Shown piece after piece: positions 19,514 to 29,700 of a DNA stretch of 56,288 nt. The stretch comes from Paracoccus sp. PAMC 22219 (lineage in GTDB: Bacteria > Pseudomonadota > Alphaproteobacteria > Rhodobacterales > Rhodobacteraceae), in NCBI RefSeq assembly GCF_000787695.1, contig NZ_BBPH01000020.1:1-56288 (forward strand). The letters are read 5' to 3'. Made by a program: the position numbers and the translations under genes. The notes under the pieces were generated by a model. The model did no database searches, was not told the origin of the DNA, and saw only the letters and a program-made list of their open reading frames with translations. Each line of letters begins with the position of its first letter. Position 1 is the first letter of the stretch.

Positions 19514-20548
19514 TCATGATGAAGCGCTCGCCTCGATAGTCCTCTGTCGCGGCTGCGCAATGATACGATAGCTATAGGGCGCGATTTCTTCGACCAAGAC
19601 CATGTCCCCTGCCCGCACGTCGTTCTGTTCGAAGAAGGATCTGATCCAGCCCCGCTTTCGAAAAAACCGCTTGGCACCATCGAGATCGGTCATGACCGCA
19701 GCGTCGCCACCCCAGTCCACGGTGATTTCGCGCGGGGCCGCCAAGGTGCGGTTTGAGCCGCCGATAGTGTCTTCCGGAAATGCCTCGAAGAAGCTTTTTA
19801 GGTAGATGTGGCTATTGTTCAGATTGCCTTGTGTAATCTCTGTCGTTCCAAGAGCGCGGGGTGACTGAGCGTGTTCTGAGGCCGTTGATGCAGGGCATCC
19901 GATCACACGCTCCGTGGTGACATTCAGGCTGTCATCGCCGTCATCGATTAGATCAAAGTCTTCGGTATGTCGTGCCTTTCTTGCGGCAGATACTGTGGAA
20001 TATCGAGGTTTATCGACCTGTGCGCGTTCCGCTCTCAGCACGACCTCTGCAGCCGCACGGGCATCCTCGCCCGCGTCATGGTGCTCGAAGACGAGACCAA
20101 GATGCTGCTTGAGACTGGCCAGTCCATGGCCGCCATTTCCCCGCAGTTCCGGCCAGGCGCGGCGCGCGACCTGAACACTGTCTCGCCACTCCCAGTCTGG
20201 AACGGCAAGGTTCGCGTGGTGACAGGCGGCAGACACCGCACTCCGGTCGAAGCTTGAATGCTGATAGATCGTGTGCCCGATGAGCGCCTCGCGCAGAACC
20301 GGCAGCACCTCCGCGAATGTCGGGGCACCCTGCACGGTCGTGGCGCTGATCCCATGCAGATAGGTGAATATCCAACGGTCCACCTGCGGATCGACATAGG
20401 TCATCCATGTCTCGATCGAATAGTCTGGCCGCACGCAGGCGACGCCGATCTGACAGATGCTGCCGCGGTCATTGTTGGCGGTTTCGACATCAAGCGCCAC
20501 GAACCGGAACTGACCCTTAGGAAAAGAGGGCAAAAAGTCCGAGGTCAT
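19514..20548 (-). CDS. DEDDh 3'-5' exonuclease with extra C-terminal domain, fused into the BREX operon
   Basis: The first 175 residues are a DnaQ/RNase T-type exonuclease. Exo I is VALDVETAN with D20 and E22, Exo II is HSSFD with D101, and Exo III is HHDAGEDA with H157 and D162. After a variable linker, residues about 255-344 form a second compact domain (HIYLKSFFEAFPEDTIGGSN to YSYRIIAQ). It resembles small barrel DNA-binding domains attached to restriction enzymes (B3/EcoRII-N-like); this is my impression, not a verified match. Its ATG overlaps the parE stop as ATGA, and brxA follows 46 bases later. Inference: it is a defence accessory acting on phage DNA or on replication ends. It is not a core BREX gene in known type 1 loci. 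Confidence 0.8.
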   Translation of the reverse strand: MTSDFLPSFPKGQFRFVALDVETANNDRGSICQIGVACVRPDYSIETWMTYVDPQVDRWIFTYLHGISATTVQGAPTFAEVLPVLREALIGHTIYQHSSFDRSAVSAACHHANLAVPDWEWRDSVQVARRAWPELRGNGGHGLASLKQHLGLVFEHHDAGEDARAAAEVVLRAERAQVDKPRYSTVSAARKARHTEDFDLIDDGDDSLNVTTERVIGCPASTASEHAQSPRALGTTEITQGNLNNSHIYLKSFFEAFPEDTIGGSNRTLAAPREITVDWGGDAAVMTDLDGAKRFFRKRGWIRSFFEQNDVRAGDMVLVEEIAPYSYRIIAQPRQRTIEASASS

Positions 20549-20862
20549 TCCAGAACCTCCAGTAATATCGGCCAGTTCTGACGACCTCCGAGAACACGAA
20601 GCACATCAAGCCGGTCACCGATGGTCCGATAGATGATCAAGTGAGCCCCGGAGGGATGAATGCGAACAGGCGGGTTAAACTCCGGACGCTCTCGCGCGAT
20701 CCCCGGCATGGCACAGAGCAGATCGAAAACAGCCGTAATCCCGTCGACATATCTGTCTGCCTGCTCGGGTGACCACTCCGCCACGCCGTGCAGCCAGATC
20801 TCTTCCATGTCGCCTTCAGCTTGGGGCGTAAGCCTGAGACTGTAGCGCTCCTCAGCCGGCAT
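20545..20862 (-). CDS. parE: ParE/RelE-superfamily toxin
   Basis: From ATG 20862 the product is about 105 residues. It begins MPAEERYSLRLTPQAEGDME and shows the ParE layout: EEIWLHGVAEWSPEQADRYV helices, an FNPPVRIHPSGAHLIIYR strand pair with the conserved H-x-I-x-Y-R, and DRLDVLRVLGGRQNW near the end. Known for ParE: gyrase poisoning. RelE-type relatives instead cleave mRNA, and sequence alone does not settle which applies. It overlaps its antitoxin gene by 11 bases and the exonuclease gene by four. Inference: the pair is an addiction module that stabilises the BREX-bearing segment, or a back-up abortive response. Confidence 0.88.
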   Translation of the reverse strand: MPAEERYSLRLTPQAEGDMEEIWLHGVAEWSPEQADRYVDGITAVFDLLCAMPGIARERPEFNPPVRIHPSGAHLIIYRTIGDRLDVLRVLGGRQNWPILLEVLE

Positions 20863-21094
20863 GCTTGTGGCGCATCTTCGCCTTGAAGGCTTTGGCATCG
20901 AACGGCCGGGGCTCACCGCTCTGCAGACCCTCGGTGACAGCAGCCTGAAGCTGCCCGATTGCGTCGGCGCGTTCCTGGTCACGCCGGATCAGATGCCGAA
21001 CGTAGTCACTGGCATTGCTGAAGCTGCCCCCGCGGGCCCGCTCTTCAACCCACACCTTCATGGGATCGGGGATTGAGACGTTCATCGTGGCCAT
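20852..21094 (-). CDS. parD: ParD-type ribbon-helix-helix antitoxin
   Basis: The 80-residue protein reads MATMNVSIPDPMKVWVEERA then GGSFSNASDYVRHLIRRDQE, the classic ParD ribbon-helix-helix, followed by an acidic/basic C-terminus that wraps the toxin. The ATG at 21094 is chosen over upstream in-frame starts because GGAG sits six bases ahead (rc of 21101-21104). It is the first gene of the operon that continues through parE and the exonuclease into brxA. Family knowledge: ParD represses its own promoter together with ParE. A palindrome at 21127-21141 is a suitable operator. Confidence 0.88.
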   Translation of the reverse strand: MATMNVSIPDPMKVWVEERARGGSFSNASDYVRHLIRRDQERADAIGQLQAAVTEGLQSGEPRPFDAKAFKAKMRHKHAG

Positions 21095-21126
21095 CAGAAG
21101 CTCCATCGGACTATTCTCTATAATCA

Positions 21127-21141
21127 TGGCAATCTTTGCCA
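21127..21141 (-). promoter_or_regulatory. candidate ParD operator palindrome
   Basis: TGGCAA and TTGCCA form a perfect 6+3+6 palindrome 33-47 bases upstream of the parD ATG. The position and symmetry suit autoregulation by a ribbon-helix-helix antitoxin. If so, it would set transcription of the whole downstream BREX operon. Confidence 0.4.
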
Positions 21142-21151
21142 ACATGGTCAA

Positions 21152-21692
21152 GTCTTGACGAACAAAAGTCGTTCAGCTCTTCCCTTCATCGAGCACGTGC
21201 AAAGTCCGCAGCTGATCGCGCACAGGCTGGCGATATTGGTTATTTCATTTGGAAACAGGCTGAAAAGGCACTCTCTGATTGAAAATTTTTCTAGACGCGC
21301 AACCCCGGTAAATTCTAGCTGCGGTCAATACAGTCATCACGAATTTGGGATAGTTGACGCAAAACAACCCCAAGCGATTCTGGCGGATTTATATTTATGA
21401 GTAAAAAAATGGGTTATTTTTACTACCTTTGGTCTTATTAATGTTTTTAATCAAGCCGATTTCTGTTAACATAAGGTTCCTAGAATTTGCTTTGGGAAGT
21501 TTGATTTTTGGTCAGCCACCACTGTCGAAACTTAGAGTTAGTCGGGGGCCGCTTAGCAGCAGATCCCCCTTCCGGAGCGTAAGAGAAACACTCAGGCCGT
21601 GGCGGGGGCATTCTTGCCGCTTCCCTGATAGGCTTCATGTCGTAGGCGTAAAACACTAGCAGTTGTAGTTTATTCTTTTTGTGGAGATGAGC
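21152..21692. other. AT-rich intergenic region between parDE-BREX and a divergent membrane protein gene
   Basis: No gene is supported; short open frames here lack family features. The part from about 21360 to 21480 is notably A+T rich for this window and likely contains the divergent promoters. Confidence 0.35.
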
Positions 21693-22472
21693 ATGATTGA
21701 CGGCACAAGGCGAATGCTTTTTTGTGGCGTGACGGGAGCGCTACTTACAAAGCCGCGGCTCTTACTTTCTCAGCAGGATCAAGGCTGCAGTATCATCTCG
21801 GCGATGATCATACGCGCGGAGCAGGAGGCGACGAATGCAACGGCTTGGGCTTTAACCGCGGCCCTCACAGCAATTCCACAGATGGAGCAGCGGATCTCCA
21901 GCTTTGAGGCAGCCCTCTCTGCAGCAATGGCCAACGAAACCGCGGAGCGCCGCCGTCAAGTTGTCGCCTATGCCAATGCGGTTGGTTCGATCGGTTTTTT
22001 TGCGGCGGGCTTAGCCGTCAGCGGCTCTGCAGTTGTTTTGTTATTCGCCGGCTCGATCGTCTTCACTGGAACTATTATGCTGGCCGATACTTTGACAGCG
22101 CCAGCGGATGGGTCGGCGTTTGAGATTGTAACAGGCGTCGGACTCGATCGAACAAGCGGCGTACTATCTTCTATGGGCGAAGACGCATATGCCCTAAGTC
22201 GACGATCAGCTCAAGTATCGAGCGTTGCTTCGAAGGTTCTTAGCTCTGTCGGCGTCATTCTCGCGATAAAAAACTTTTCCAATGCAAACGATCGATACAG
22301 AGAAATCGTCCGGATGAGAGTTGAGATCGAGGATCAGTTGCGCCTGACCCGCGAGGGGCTCGCTGAAATGCGCGATACCAGAACGGCGGAGGAGATGCGC
22401 CGTGCTTGCATGTCAGTTTTGCGCGCGGACCTGGAAGCCGCAAGCAGCTTATCTTGCCGGTCGCAGCCATAG
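21693..22472 (+). CDS. hypothetical membrane protein with coiled flanks
   Basis: I do not recognise this family. From ATG 21693 (GTGGAG six bases upstream) it is about 259 residues. Residues about 40-100 are Ala/Glu-rich helix (EQEATNATAWALTAALTAIP). Next comes a hydrophobic hairpin, SIGFFAAGLAVSGSAVVLLF and AGSIVFTGTIMLADTL, that could be one or two membrane helices. The second half is helical and charged (RYREIVRMRVEIEDQLRLTR). A Gly/Ala-rich hairpin between amphipathic helices recalls pore-forming or holin-like toxins, but that is only shape. It is transcribed away from parDE-BREX and ends before an IS630 remnant. Confidence 0.5.
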   Translation: MIDGTRRMLFCGVTGALLTKPRLLLSQQDQGCSIISAMIIRAEQEATNATAWALTAALTAIPQMEQRISSFEAALSAAMANETAERRRQVVAYANAVGSIGFFAAGLAVSGSAVVLLFAGSIVFTGTIMLADTLTAPADGSAFEIVTGVGLDRTSGVLSSMGEDAYALSRRSAQVSSVASKVLSSVGVILAIKNFSNANDRYREIVRMRVEIEDQLRLTREGLAEMRDTRTAEEMRRACMSVLRADLEAASSLSCRSQP

Positions 22473-22594
22473 CTTGGGAAGTGACGATCAGGGACATTTC
22501 ATTTTGTAGCCCCACCCGCAATCGCGTTTTGTCTTTTTGGCAGGTATACCTGTAGGAGCCGTAGTTCTGCCTTGGTGAGATCAAGTATTCGTCT

Positions 22595-23600
22595 CTAGGG
22601 CCGGTTGCACTCAATCGATCTCATAGCGGCTTTGAATTGGTTGTAGCATTCCTTGTCGGAGAACAGGTCGCAGACTTTTCCGACCTCGGCCCATAGGTAA
22701 TCGTAGGTCCGTGCGGCAGCTTCTCTGACAAGAGCGTTGAGCTTGGAAAATGCCATTTCAATTGCCTTGAGATGGGGGCTGTATTGCGGCAGGAACAAGA
22801 ACCACGCGCCGACATCATGCAGTGCAGCCGCAGCGGCAGGGCTTTTATAGCTGGAGAGGTTTTCCAAGATGACGATGTCGCGTGGGGACGAGTTGGGTTC
22901 TGTTATAAAGTTCGAGCATTGGCGTTCATCGCCCTGTCGATCATCCAAGGTGCGTCCGGCCGGTAATGGCGTAGCGCTGCAATGAAGGTCTGGCTCCGCC
23001 AACGTCCAAACGGCGCATGATCCACGAAACGTTGCCTGCAAGGCGACAAGCCGGTGGTCTTGGTCATGTTGGTCTTGAGCCCGATCTCATAAGGAAGGCC
23101 AGCTGCTCCAGATGGTTGGCCATGAAAGGTTGGTGCCTTGCGATCCAAGTATGACGCAGGCCAGCAACATCCTAGCGCTTCTGTTCAAGCGCCTGCAGGG
23201 CTTTTTCTGTGTGTCAATCCGAGCCCGCGCAACATTCGCCAGACAGTGGCTCAGTAAACGACGATGCTGTGGGTTTGAGCCAGTTCAGCCACCAGTTCAT
23301 TGAGCGTGATCTCGCCTTTGGCCGTGACACGCGCCTTGAGCTAACCTGCCACGCCCACCAGCCTCCCGTGCCCGCCGCCATTGCCTTGCTGTCTCAGTGT
23401 CAACAATCTGGCTTCGCGTCGCAGCTTCACCAGATCGTTGACAAATTTTGGCAAGACCTGAAAGTGCCGCTCCGCCTCGCGATGCCCATCCCTTTCGTCC
23501 ACATAGGTCACGACCCGCGTCCAAAGCTCCAATGGATGTGGCTTTCCTATCAGATCTCCATCTCTGCCTCAGCAAAAGAGAATTGCATTCCATACTGGCT
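22595..23600 (-). pseudogene. IS630-family transposase remnant
   Basis: Minus-strand pieces give an IS630 transposase in order. Near 23532 is MELWTRVVTYVDERDGHREA. A stop-separated middle follows (ITLNELVAELAQTHSIVVY), then EIGLKTNMTKTTGLSPCRQR near 23080 (first D region). Near 22830-22620 are DIVILENLSSYKSPAAAAAL and LFLPQYSPHLKAIEMAFSK, where the last catalytic residues are E-like. Several stops and frame changes are present, and the second acidic residue has changed (LEN for LDN), so this is a dead element. It marks the boundary between the BREX side and the giant-protein operon. Confidence 0.75.
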
Positions 23601-23747
23601 AGGAATCCTGAAGCTTGATGCCTGATATGAGATATGCCCTAGCGCATCGATCCCTTGTTCGGCGAAGGAAGTCGGGCCATTGGGCTCAACCCAGAGCTGA
23701 AAGGACAGCGCCGCCGCCGGAAGCCCCCAGGCAGACATCGCGCCGCA

Positions 23748-26700
23748 TCAGGGATCGATACATGAAATCCTTCCATTCAGTGCAGCAGAATTGCCGTCGA
23801 TTAGCGCGGTGACCTCTTCGGTCAAGTCGAGGCCTGAATTGCGTTCGCGCCAGATATTCTGTTGCAGCCAATGTGTCGCCAGCGGGTCGATTGGTTCGCG
23901 GATCAGGCCCTCGTAACTAGCTGGGAGCCAGTACTCGATTTCCTCGATCCTAAGGTTGAGTCGGGTTCCGGGTTCTTGTTGGATATCGCCAAGCGGCAAG
24001 CGCACCGTCCACACTTGGCCCCGGGGCATCACCTCGATACGGCTCCGATCTGGGCGGGTGGTTACAAGGTTGTCCTGATTGGCGGACGAGATTGCTAGGG
24101 TGTCGAGTGAGATGTCTTCGTGCGTTTGGGTACCATTCGGTGCAACGCCGCTAACGAAGGCGGTGACCCTTAGGATCGAACTGGAACGCTCAGCAATATG
24201 GATTTGGTCCGGACGTAATCCGTGTTCGTGCAGCCGTCCGATCGAGACCGGGCCTTCCATGGTCACTGTCAGCGTGCCGTCTTGGTGCGCGATCTCAACA
24301 CGGCGATCGGGGAGCGGCTGTGCCTGCACCGCCACTGGGCGCGAACAGCGAAGGTCAGGGCGGGTATGGGGCTGATAGCGCAGGAGGCCAAATCGAACGA
24401 TCTCATCGGCACGGCGCCCGGGGCGCAAATGGACATCGACGAACCACTCCTCAGCAACTGGATCAAAGCGCGGCATATAGGCGATCAGGCCGCACGCCAT
24501 CTGCGGGACAGTATCAATCGCCGTAGTCGTAGGCGGCAGTGCCTCGGCGATCTCGGCCGGAGTCTCCATTACCGCACTTCCTGCCCCGCCGGTCTCGGGA
24601 GCGTCGCCTAGCGGGATCCAAGCATGAGGGACGTATTCGGCAAGGTTCGGATCGGCCGGATGGCGCCAAAGATCGGGGAATGCTTCTTTAGAGAGTAAGA
24701 TCTGGGTCTCGCCGCCATGGACCTTGCCGTCGGGGATCCGGGTGGGGTCCATGCCGCGGCGGGTGACAAAACGGCCGCCGGGTCCCAAGTCAGCATCGTC
24801 GAAATTTGGTATGGCTGCAGTGCGGTCCTCCTCTTCCGGTATCCCTGGGTCGCCGAGGGGGACGGCAAGACACCCCTCGGGGTTGAGGCTGGGGAAGCGG
24901 CCGACCGAGGGTGGATCGCTACGAAGCGGCACCAGGTTGACCGCCAGTCGAGGCTCGTCAGCGGCCGCCTGGTTCGGCGGCCAAGTGACAATACCCAGCC
25001 GCTCGTCTACGCCGCTGGAGAACCAGCCCCGTCCGAACCTAAGCCGCGTACGAGCGCGCTGGTCGACTCGGATCTGCAGCGCACCGGAAGGACCGTTTAG
25101 AATCTGGCGCTCGCGCTCGATAGCATGGGTCGCTGACAATGCGAGGAGAGCAGCCGGCCGGATCGTGGCGGGCAGAATGACCTCGCAGGAGAGGCTTAAG
25201 GCTTCCATCAAGCGGCGCGGCAAGGGCTGAGGGTCGAGCAATTCACCGACCCGATGCACGATCCCGTCGGTGTTCAACCAAGGGTCGCCCTGCCCCAGTT
25301 CGCGCGGCGCGGTCGTCATCATCTCTGCCGTGCGGGCCAAGCCATTGATCTGAACTTTCAAACGTCGTGCCTTGCCGTCGGGAAACAGGTGCCGGCACGA
25401 GACCCGCCCAAGCGGCTTTGGGAAGACCTCTGCTTGGGTGTGGGTGTCCACCGGCGCAGTCACCGACGCGGGCGGCTCAAGGAAGTAGCGTTCTAAGTCG
25501 ATTACCGTGACCGCGCCGCCGGCTTGGGTCGGGGGAATGTCGTCGATCCGCAACAGCATGATTTCGGCATCCTGCAATGCGACCCGCCCATCGGCTGCGA
25601 GCTTGAAGCCAAAGATGTCTTGGGCTTGGCGCAGGATGCCCTCGGCATCGCCTCCTAGCGCCTTTGGCCAAGTGCCGGCTAGCCGATGTGCAAGCGACCG
25701 ACCGCGCTTGGGGTCGTCGAAGACGGCGCTATCGGGGGAGACAGTACGGGCCAGGATTTCAAGCGTGTCGATCCGTTCGAGATCGACTGTCACGCTGCCC
25801 TTGAGGACGAAATGCTTTGATCCACTGGCAATCGCCGTGGTGTCGCTGATCCCCGCAACCGGATTTCCGAGCGTGGCCGGGCGCACCGCGCGAAGCGGCA
25901 TGGGCTCTACGCGGGGCGTGGTCACCCGGATAGGAGTCGCGGCGGCCCTTGGTCCTACCACCGCAGCCGGAAACGGGTCGGATCCGGGCGGCAGACTCTC
26001 GGCAAAGGGCGCCACGTCGTGACGGTTGGTGGCATGGATCAAGTCGACTCGCCGTACCGCCGAGATCTCGTGCACTGGATGGCAGAGCATCGCTTTGTGC
26101 ACCGCCGTGCCGAGCAGTTGCAGGATCTTAGTTCCGGGCACGATCATGCCGCCCGGTCCAACGTAGCGGATGCCTTCATCGGCGCCGCGGGCGATGTCTT
26201 CGAGCGCGGCGACCATCTCCTGCCAGGGCGCGCCATAGAGCCCAGCATCGTTCAGCCCCCCGATCACCGCGTCGACCAGGTCTCGCGGAGATTGCGACCG
26301 GCGGTTGCAGGCGAGGCTGGCTGCCATGCTCTGGATCAGCGCAAAATCGTGCGCGAGCCGCCAAGCCGAGGGGACCAGCCAGAGGTCGAGTGCGAAATGC
26401 TCTCCGGGAAAGAGCTGGAAAGCGATCTCGTGCGCCTGGTCGCGCATCCAAACATCGCCGGCGATATCGCCCGAGCGGGCGGCGTTGATGTATCGTAAGC
26501 CGCGATTAACCATGATCGCCTGCTGCGATGGCGTCGCGTCGATTCGGCGATCGCTCGTATTGGTCCGCAAGCTCAGCAGGACGCGGCGCAGCTCCGGATA
26601 GGAACCGGTAAGCGGGATCGCCAGCGGTGTGCCTTCTAGCGGTGGTCGCTCGCCCGTTTCGGCCCGGGCGCGGCGCAGCCGCAGCACTAAGTAATCTGCG

Positions 26701-29700
26701 GCGGGATCAGGGTAATAAGTTGTCGCACGCGTGCCGTTGCGCGGCTGATAGACAGCATTGGCCTCCTCCATGTCGGGTTCGATCGCGTCGGGGCCTGCTC
26801 CAGCGACGATTTGGCGCGATCGCAGGTAGCGACGGCCGTCGATCCCGCGCACGGTTGTTGTCTGGGCCACCGGAAATCCCGAAGCGCGGAAAAGGTCGTA
26901 TGTGAGATCTGCGAGGGCGCCAGTCGGCGCCCCGCCTGAGACTGGTCGTGTGTCCAAGACGCCCTGCTTGGTGTCCTGGGCCAGATGCCGCGCGACTGCC
27001 GCCTGGGGCAGGCTCGGCACCAAGACCAGCCGTTGAGCAATTCGGGGCGTCGCCCGGCCTTGGTCCCGCGCCTCGGCGTCGCCGCGAATGGTACGCACGA
27101 TTATTTTGCCCGAGCTGTCGTAGCCCATTGGTGTGTTCTCCCGTGTCGCATGGCCGCTGGGAAGCAGAATCGTTGGTGCCCCCAGTCGCGAGTGGCGTAG
27201 TGCACGGAAATACGGAGCCACGCGGGCGGTATTGGTAACGCCATGTTTGGCAATTGCGCGTGAGGGGTAATATAGCCGGCCGGTAACGCCGTTGGCTTCC
27301 GGAGTCTCGACCGGGATGTCAGTCACCGAAACAGCCCGCCCGCCGGAGAATACGGCCTGCAGGGCAAAGCGGTAGGGACGTCCATTGCGCAGATTTGGAG
27401 GTCGGTCGGTTCCGGCCTGTCGAGGGACGTCGATGCGGCGGCCAAAGCAGTTGCTGTCGGCGATCTCTGTCGGCGGGCCTTTTACTTCGGCGCAGGCAAC
27501 GCCGCCGGGACTGCCATCCCAATGGCCGAAGGTTTCGTCGACGATGGTCTCGACTACTGCATCCGCGGCTCCAGAGACGTTACCGGTAGGCATGTCACGC
27601 GCTGGAACCGCCTGCATCGCACTTTCCAGTGCAATCCGTTCGGGCGAGCCTGCAGGGCCTACGGCGATCGCCAGCAAGTCTTCGACCAGCTGGCCGCCCT
27701 TCCCCGACCCGCCATAGCGCACGGTCCGGCCCATAAGCGAGCGCCATTGCGTCGGCATCAAGAAACTGGAGGGCTCAGAGGCCGGAGCGTTGGCTTGGCC
27801 GGGGCTGACAGGCGCGCCAATTAGCAGGCGGTAGCCATTGGTAACGTCTTCTGCGTCGTGGATGACATACTCCTCGTCGCCGGAGATACCAGTCTCTTCG
27901 CAGTTCCCGTTGGGATTTTGTTTGGTGGCCAGCCGCCGCAGCTTGCGCACTGCGTCACCGACCGCAGCGCGGTTCAGCAGGGTCAGGCCGTCCGACTGGT
28001 AATCTGGCCCAACGAACAGGAGGTCTTTTTCCATGTTTTGAGTGACGGACTGTTCGTGCGACGCGCGAACCGAGTCTAGCCAGTTGCGCTCAGCCTCGAG
28101 CGCGGCGCCGACGTTAAGCGTGGCGACATCGAACCGCGGCAGTGTGATGCCGTTGACCGGCACACCACCCATCACAATTACTCCATCATATTGCGACAGG
28201 CACTCCGCTGGCAGGTCCGCGTCCTTGGTCGGAGACTTGGCCCAGCATCGGACCTCGGCCGAACTCACCGGCCAACCCCAAACACGGCCGATATTGCGGG
28301 AACTGTCGCTGAAGAGCTTGACTCGGGTATGTATCTTACGTCCTGTAGCCTCTTGGAACGGCGCCTTCAGGTAGGCCGTGATCAGGCCATAGCGCTGGTC
28401 GCTCTCCGGTGCGGGAAAGCTGAACTCTACATCCACTGCAAGACCGAAGATCCGGGCAAGGCCGGGATTGCTCTCAATCCCAAAATAGGCTTGGCCGACC
28501 AATGCGCGCAGCTCGGCTTCGGCTTGGGACTCCGCTCCAGGGTCGGGGGCGGCAGCAGTGACGTCCCGCGCCGTGTCGCGATCGGAAAGGTAGCTCGGCC
28601 AACGCCCGTACTCTGCCCGCTGCAGCGACTTGGTGAGCGTGTCGGAGTGAAGCCTGCGGTCCTGCACAAGACGTTCCGGCGTAGTTGCGTCAAAGCAGCA
28701 CACATCAGCTTCAGTGCCGCCTTCCTTACCCCTAAACAGATCCCAAGACTTCTTCCGGTCGAATTGCATTTCTTTCGACAAGGCGTCGAACCGGGCCTTG
28801 CCCTCGGCAGCGCGCACGGCCTCAAACCTAGCTTTTCGTGCGGCGACTAATGCATCCGGAAGGTCTTTGCGGAGCGTCTCGATCGTCCTTTCTGCGGGCA
28901 AGATGGAGCGAGCTTGGGCCTCGGCTAAGAGTTTCCTTTCGAAGAGATCGACCGCTTGGAAGTAGCGCCCCTCGGTCGACATGAGCGAGGACGAGTTGGG
29001 CTCGGACACCCTCAATTCGATGGTCTTGCCTAGCAGCGCGAGCTTGATTTCGACTGATACATTCGCATTCGCAATCACCGCCTTGTCTTGCGAGGTCAGT
29101 TCGACCTTTGCTACCTTCGAGATCAAATCCGGCGCAGGGTCAGGTATGCGCTTGGTCAGTGCGCCCTTGTCTGCCAGCGTTTCGAGACATTCGCGTGCGC
29201 GCCCCAGCTCAAGGGCGACCGCTGTTTCGGCAAGTCCCGTCCCCAGGATCGCATAGCACTCGCGCTGGTCGGCCACCTTGGTTGGCAGGATTTGGCCATG
29301 GGCGCCTTGCGGGGGAGCAATTGGTTCCGAAGGCGGCGTGTCCGCACTGAACCCACTACCAGGCGCGACGCGGTTGCCGTCTTGTGTCGCTTTCAGCGTC
29401 TTAGCCAGGTGCCACCAGGCGGCGTCCTTGTCGAGGCCGTCGGGTACTAGCGAATCGCGCCAGATGTCGTTCAGAGATCCCCGCTCTTTGCGCATCGCCT
29501 CAAAAAGCGCTGGCGCTACCGGACGCAGCGGATGTTTGACGGCGTTGGGACGTGGTGGGGCACAGGCATCGTCTGTCGGAGTCGGTGTGAACTGGGCGGT
29601 AACATTAAGGAAAGTTTTGTCCTCCTTGAGCGCGAGGAGTTCGGCAACGCATCCGGGCCAGTCGCGCAGGGTGAGCGTGCTGGTCCCGGTTGCGTCGGGG

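Noticed and set aside
23600..23747. Possible small protein downstream of the 2,030-residue giant gene
   Set aside because: Short frames on both strands lack a start site and any family features; probably IS630 flank debris.
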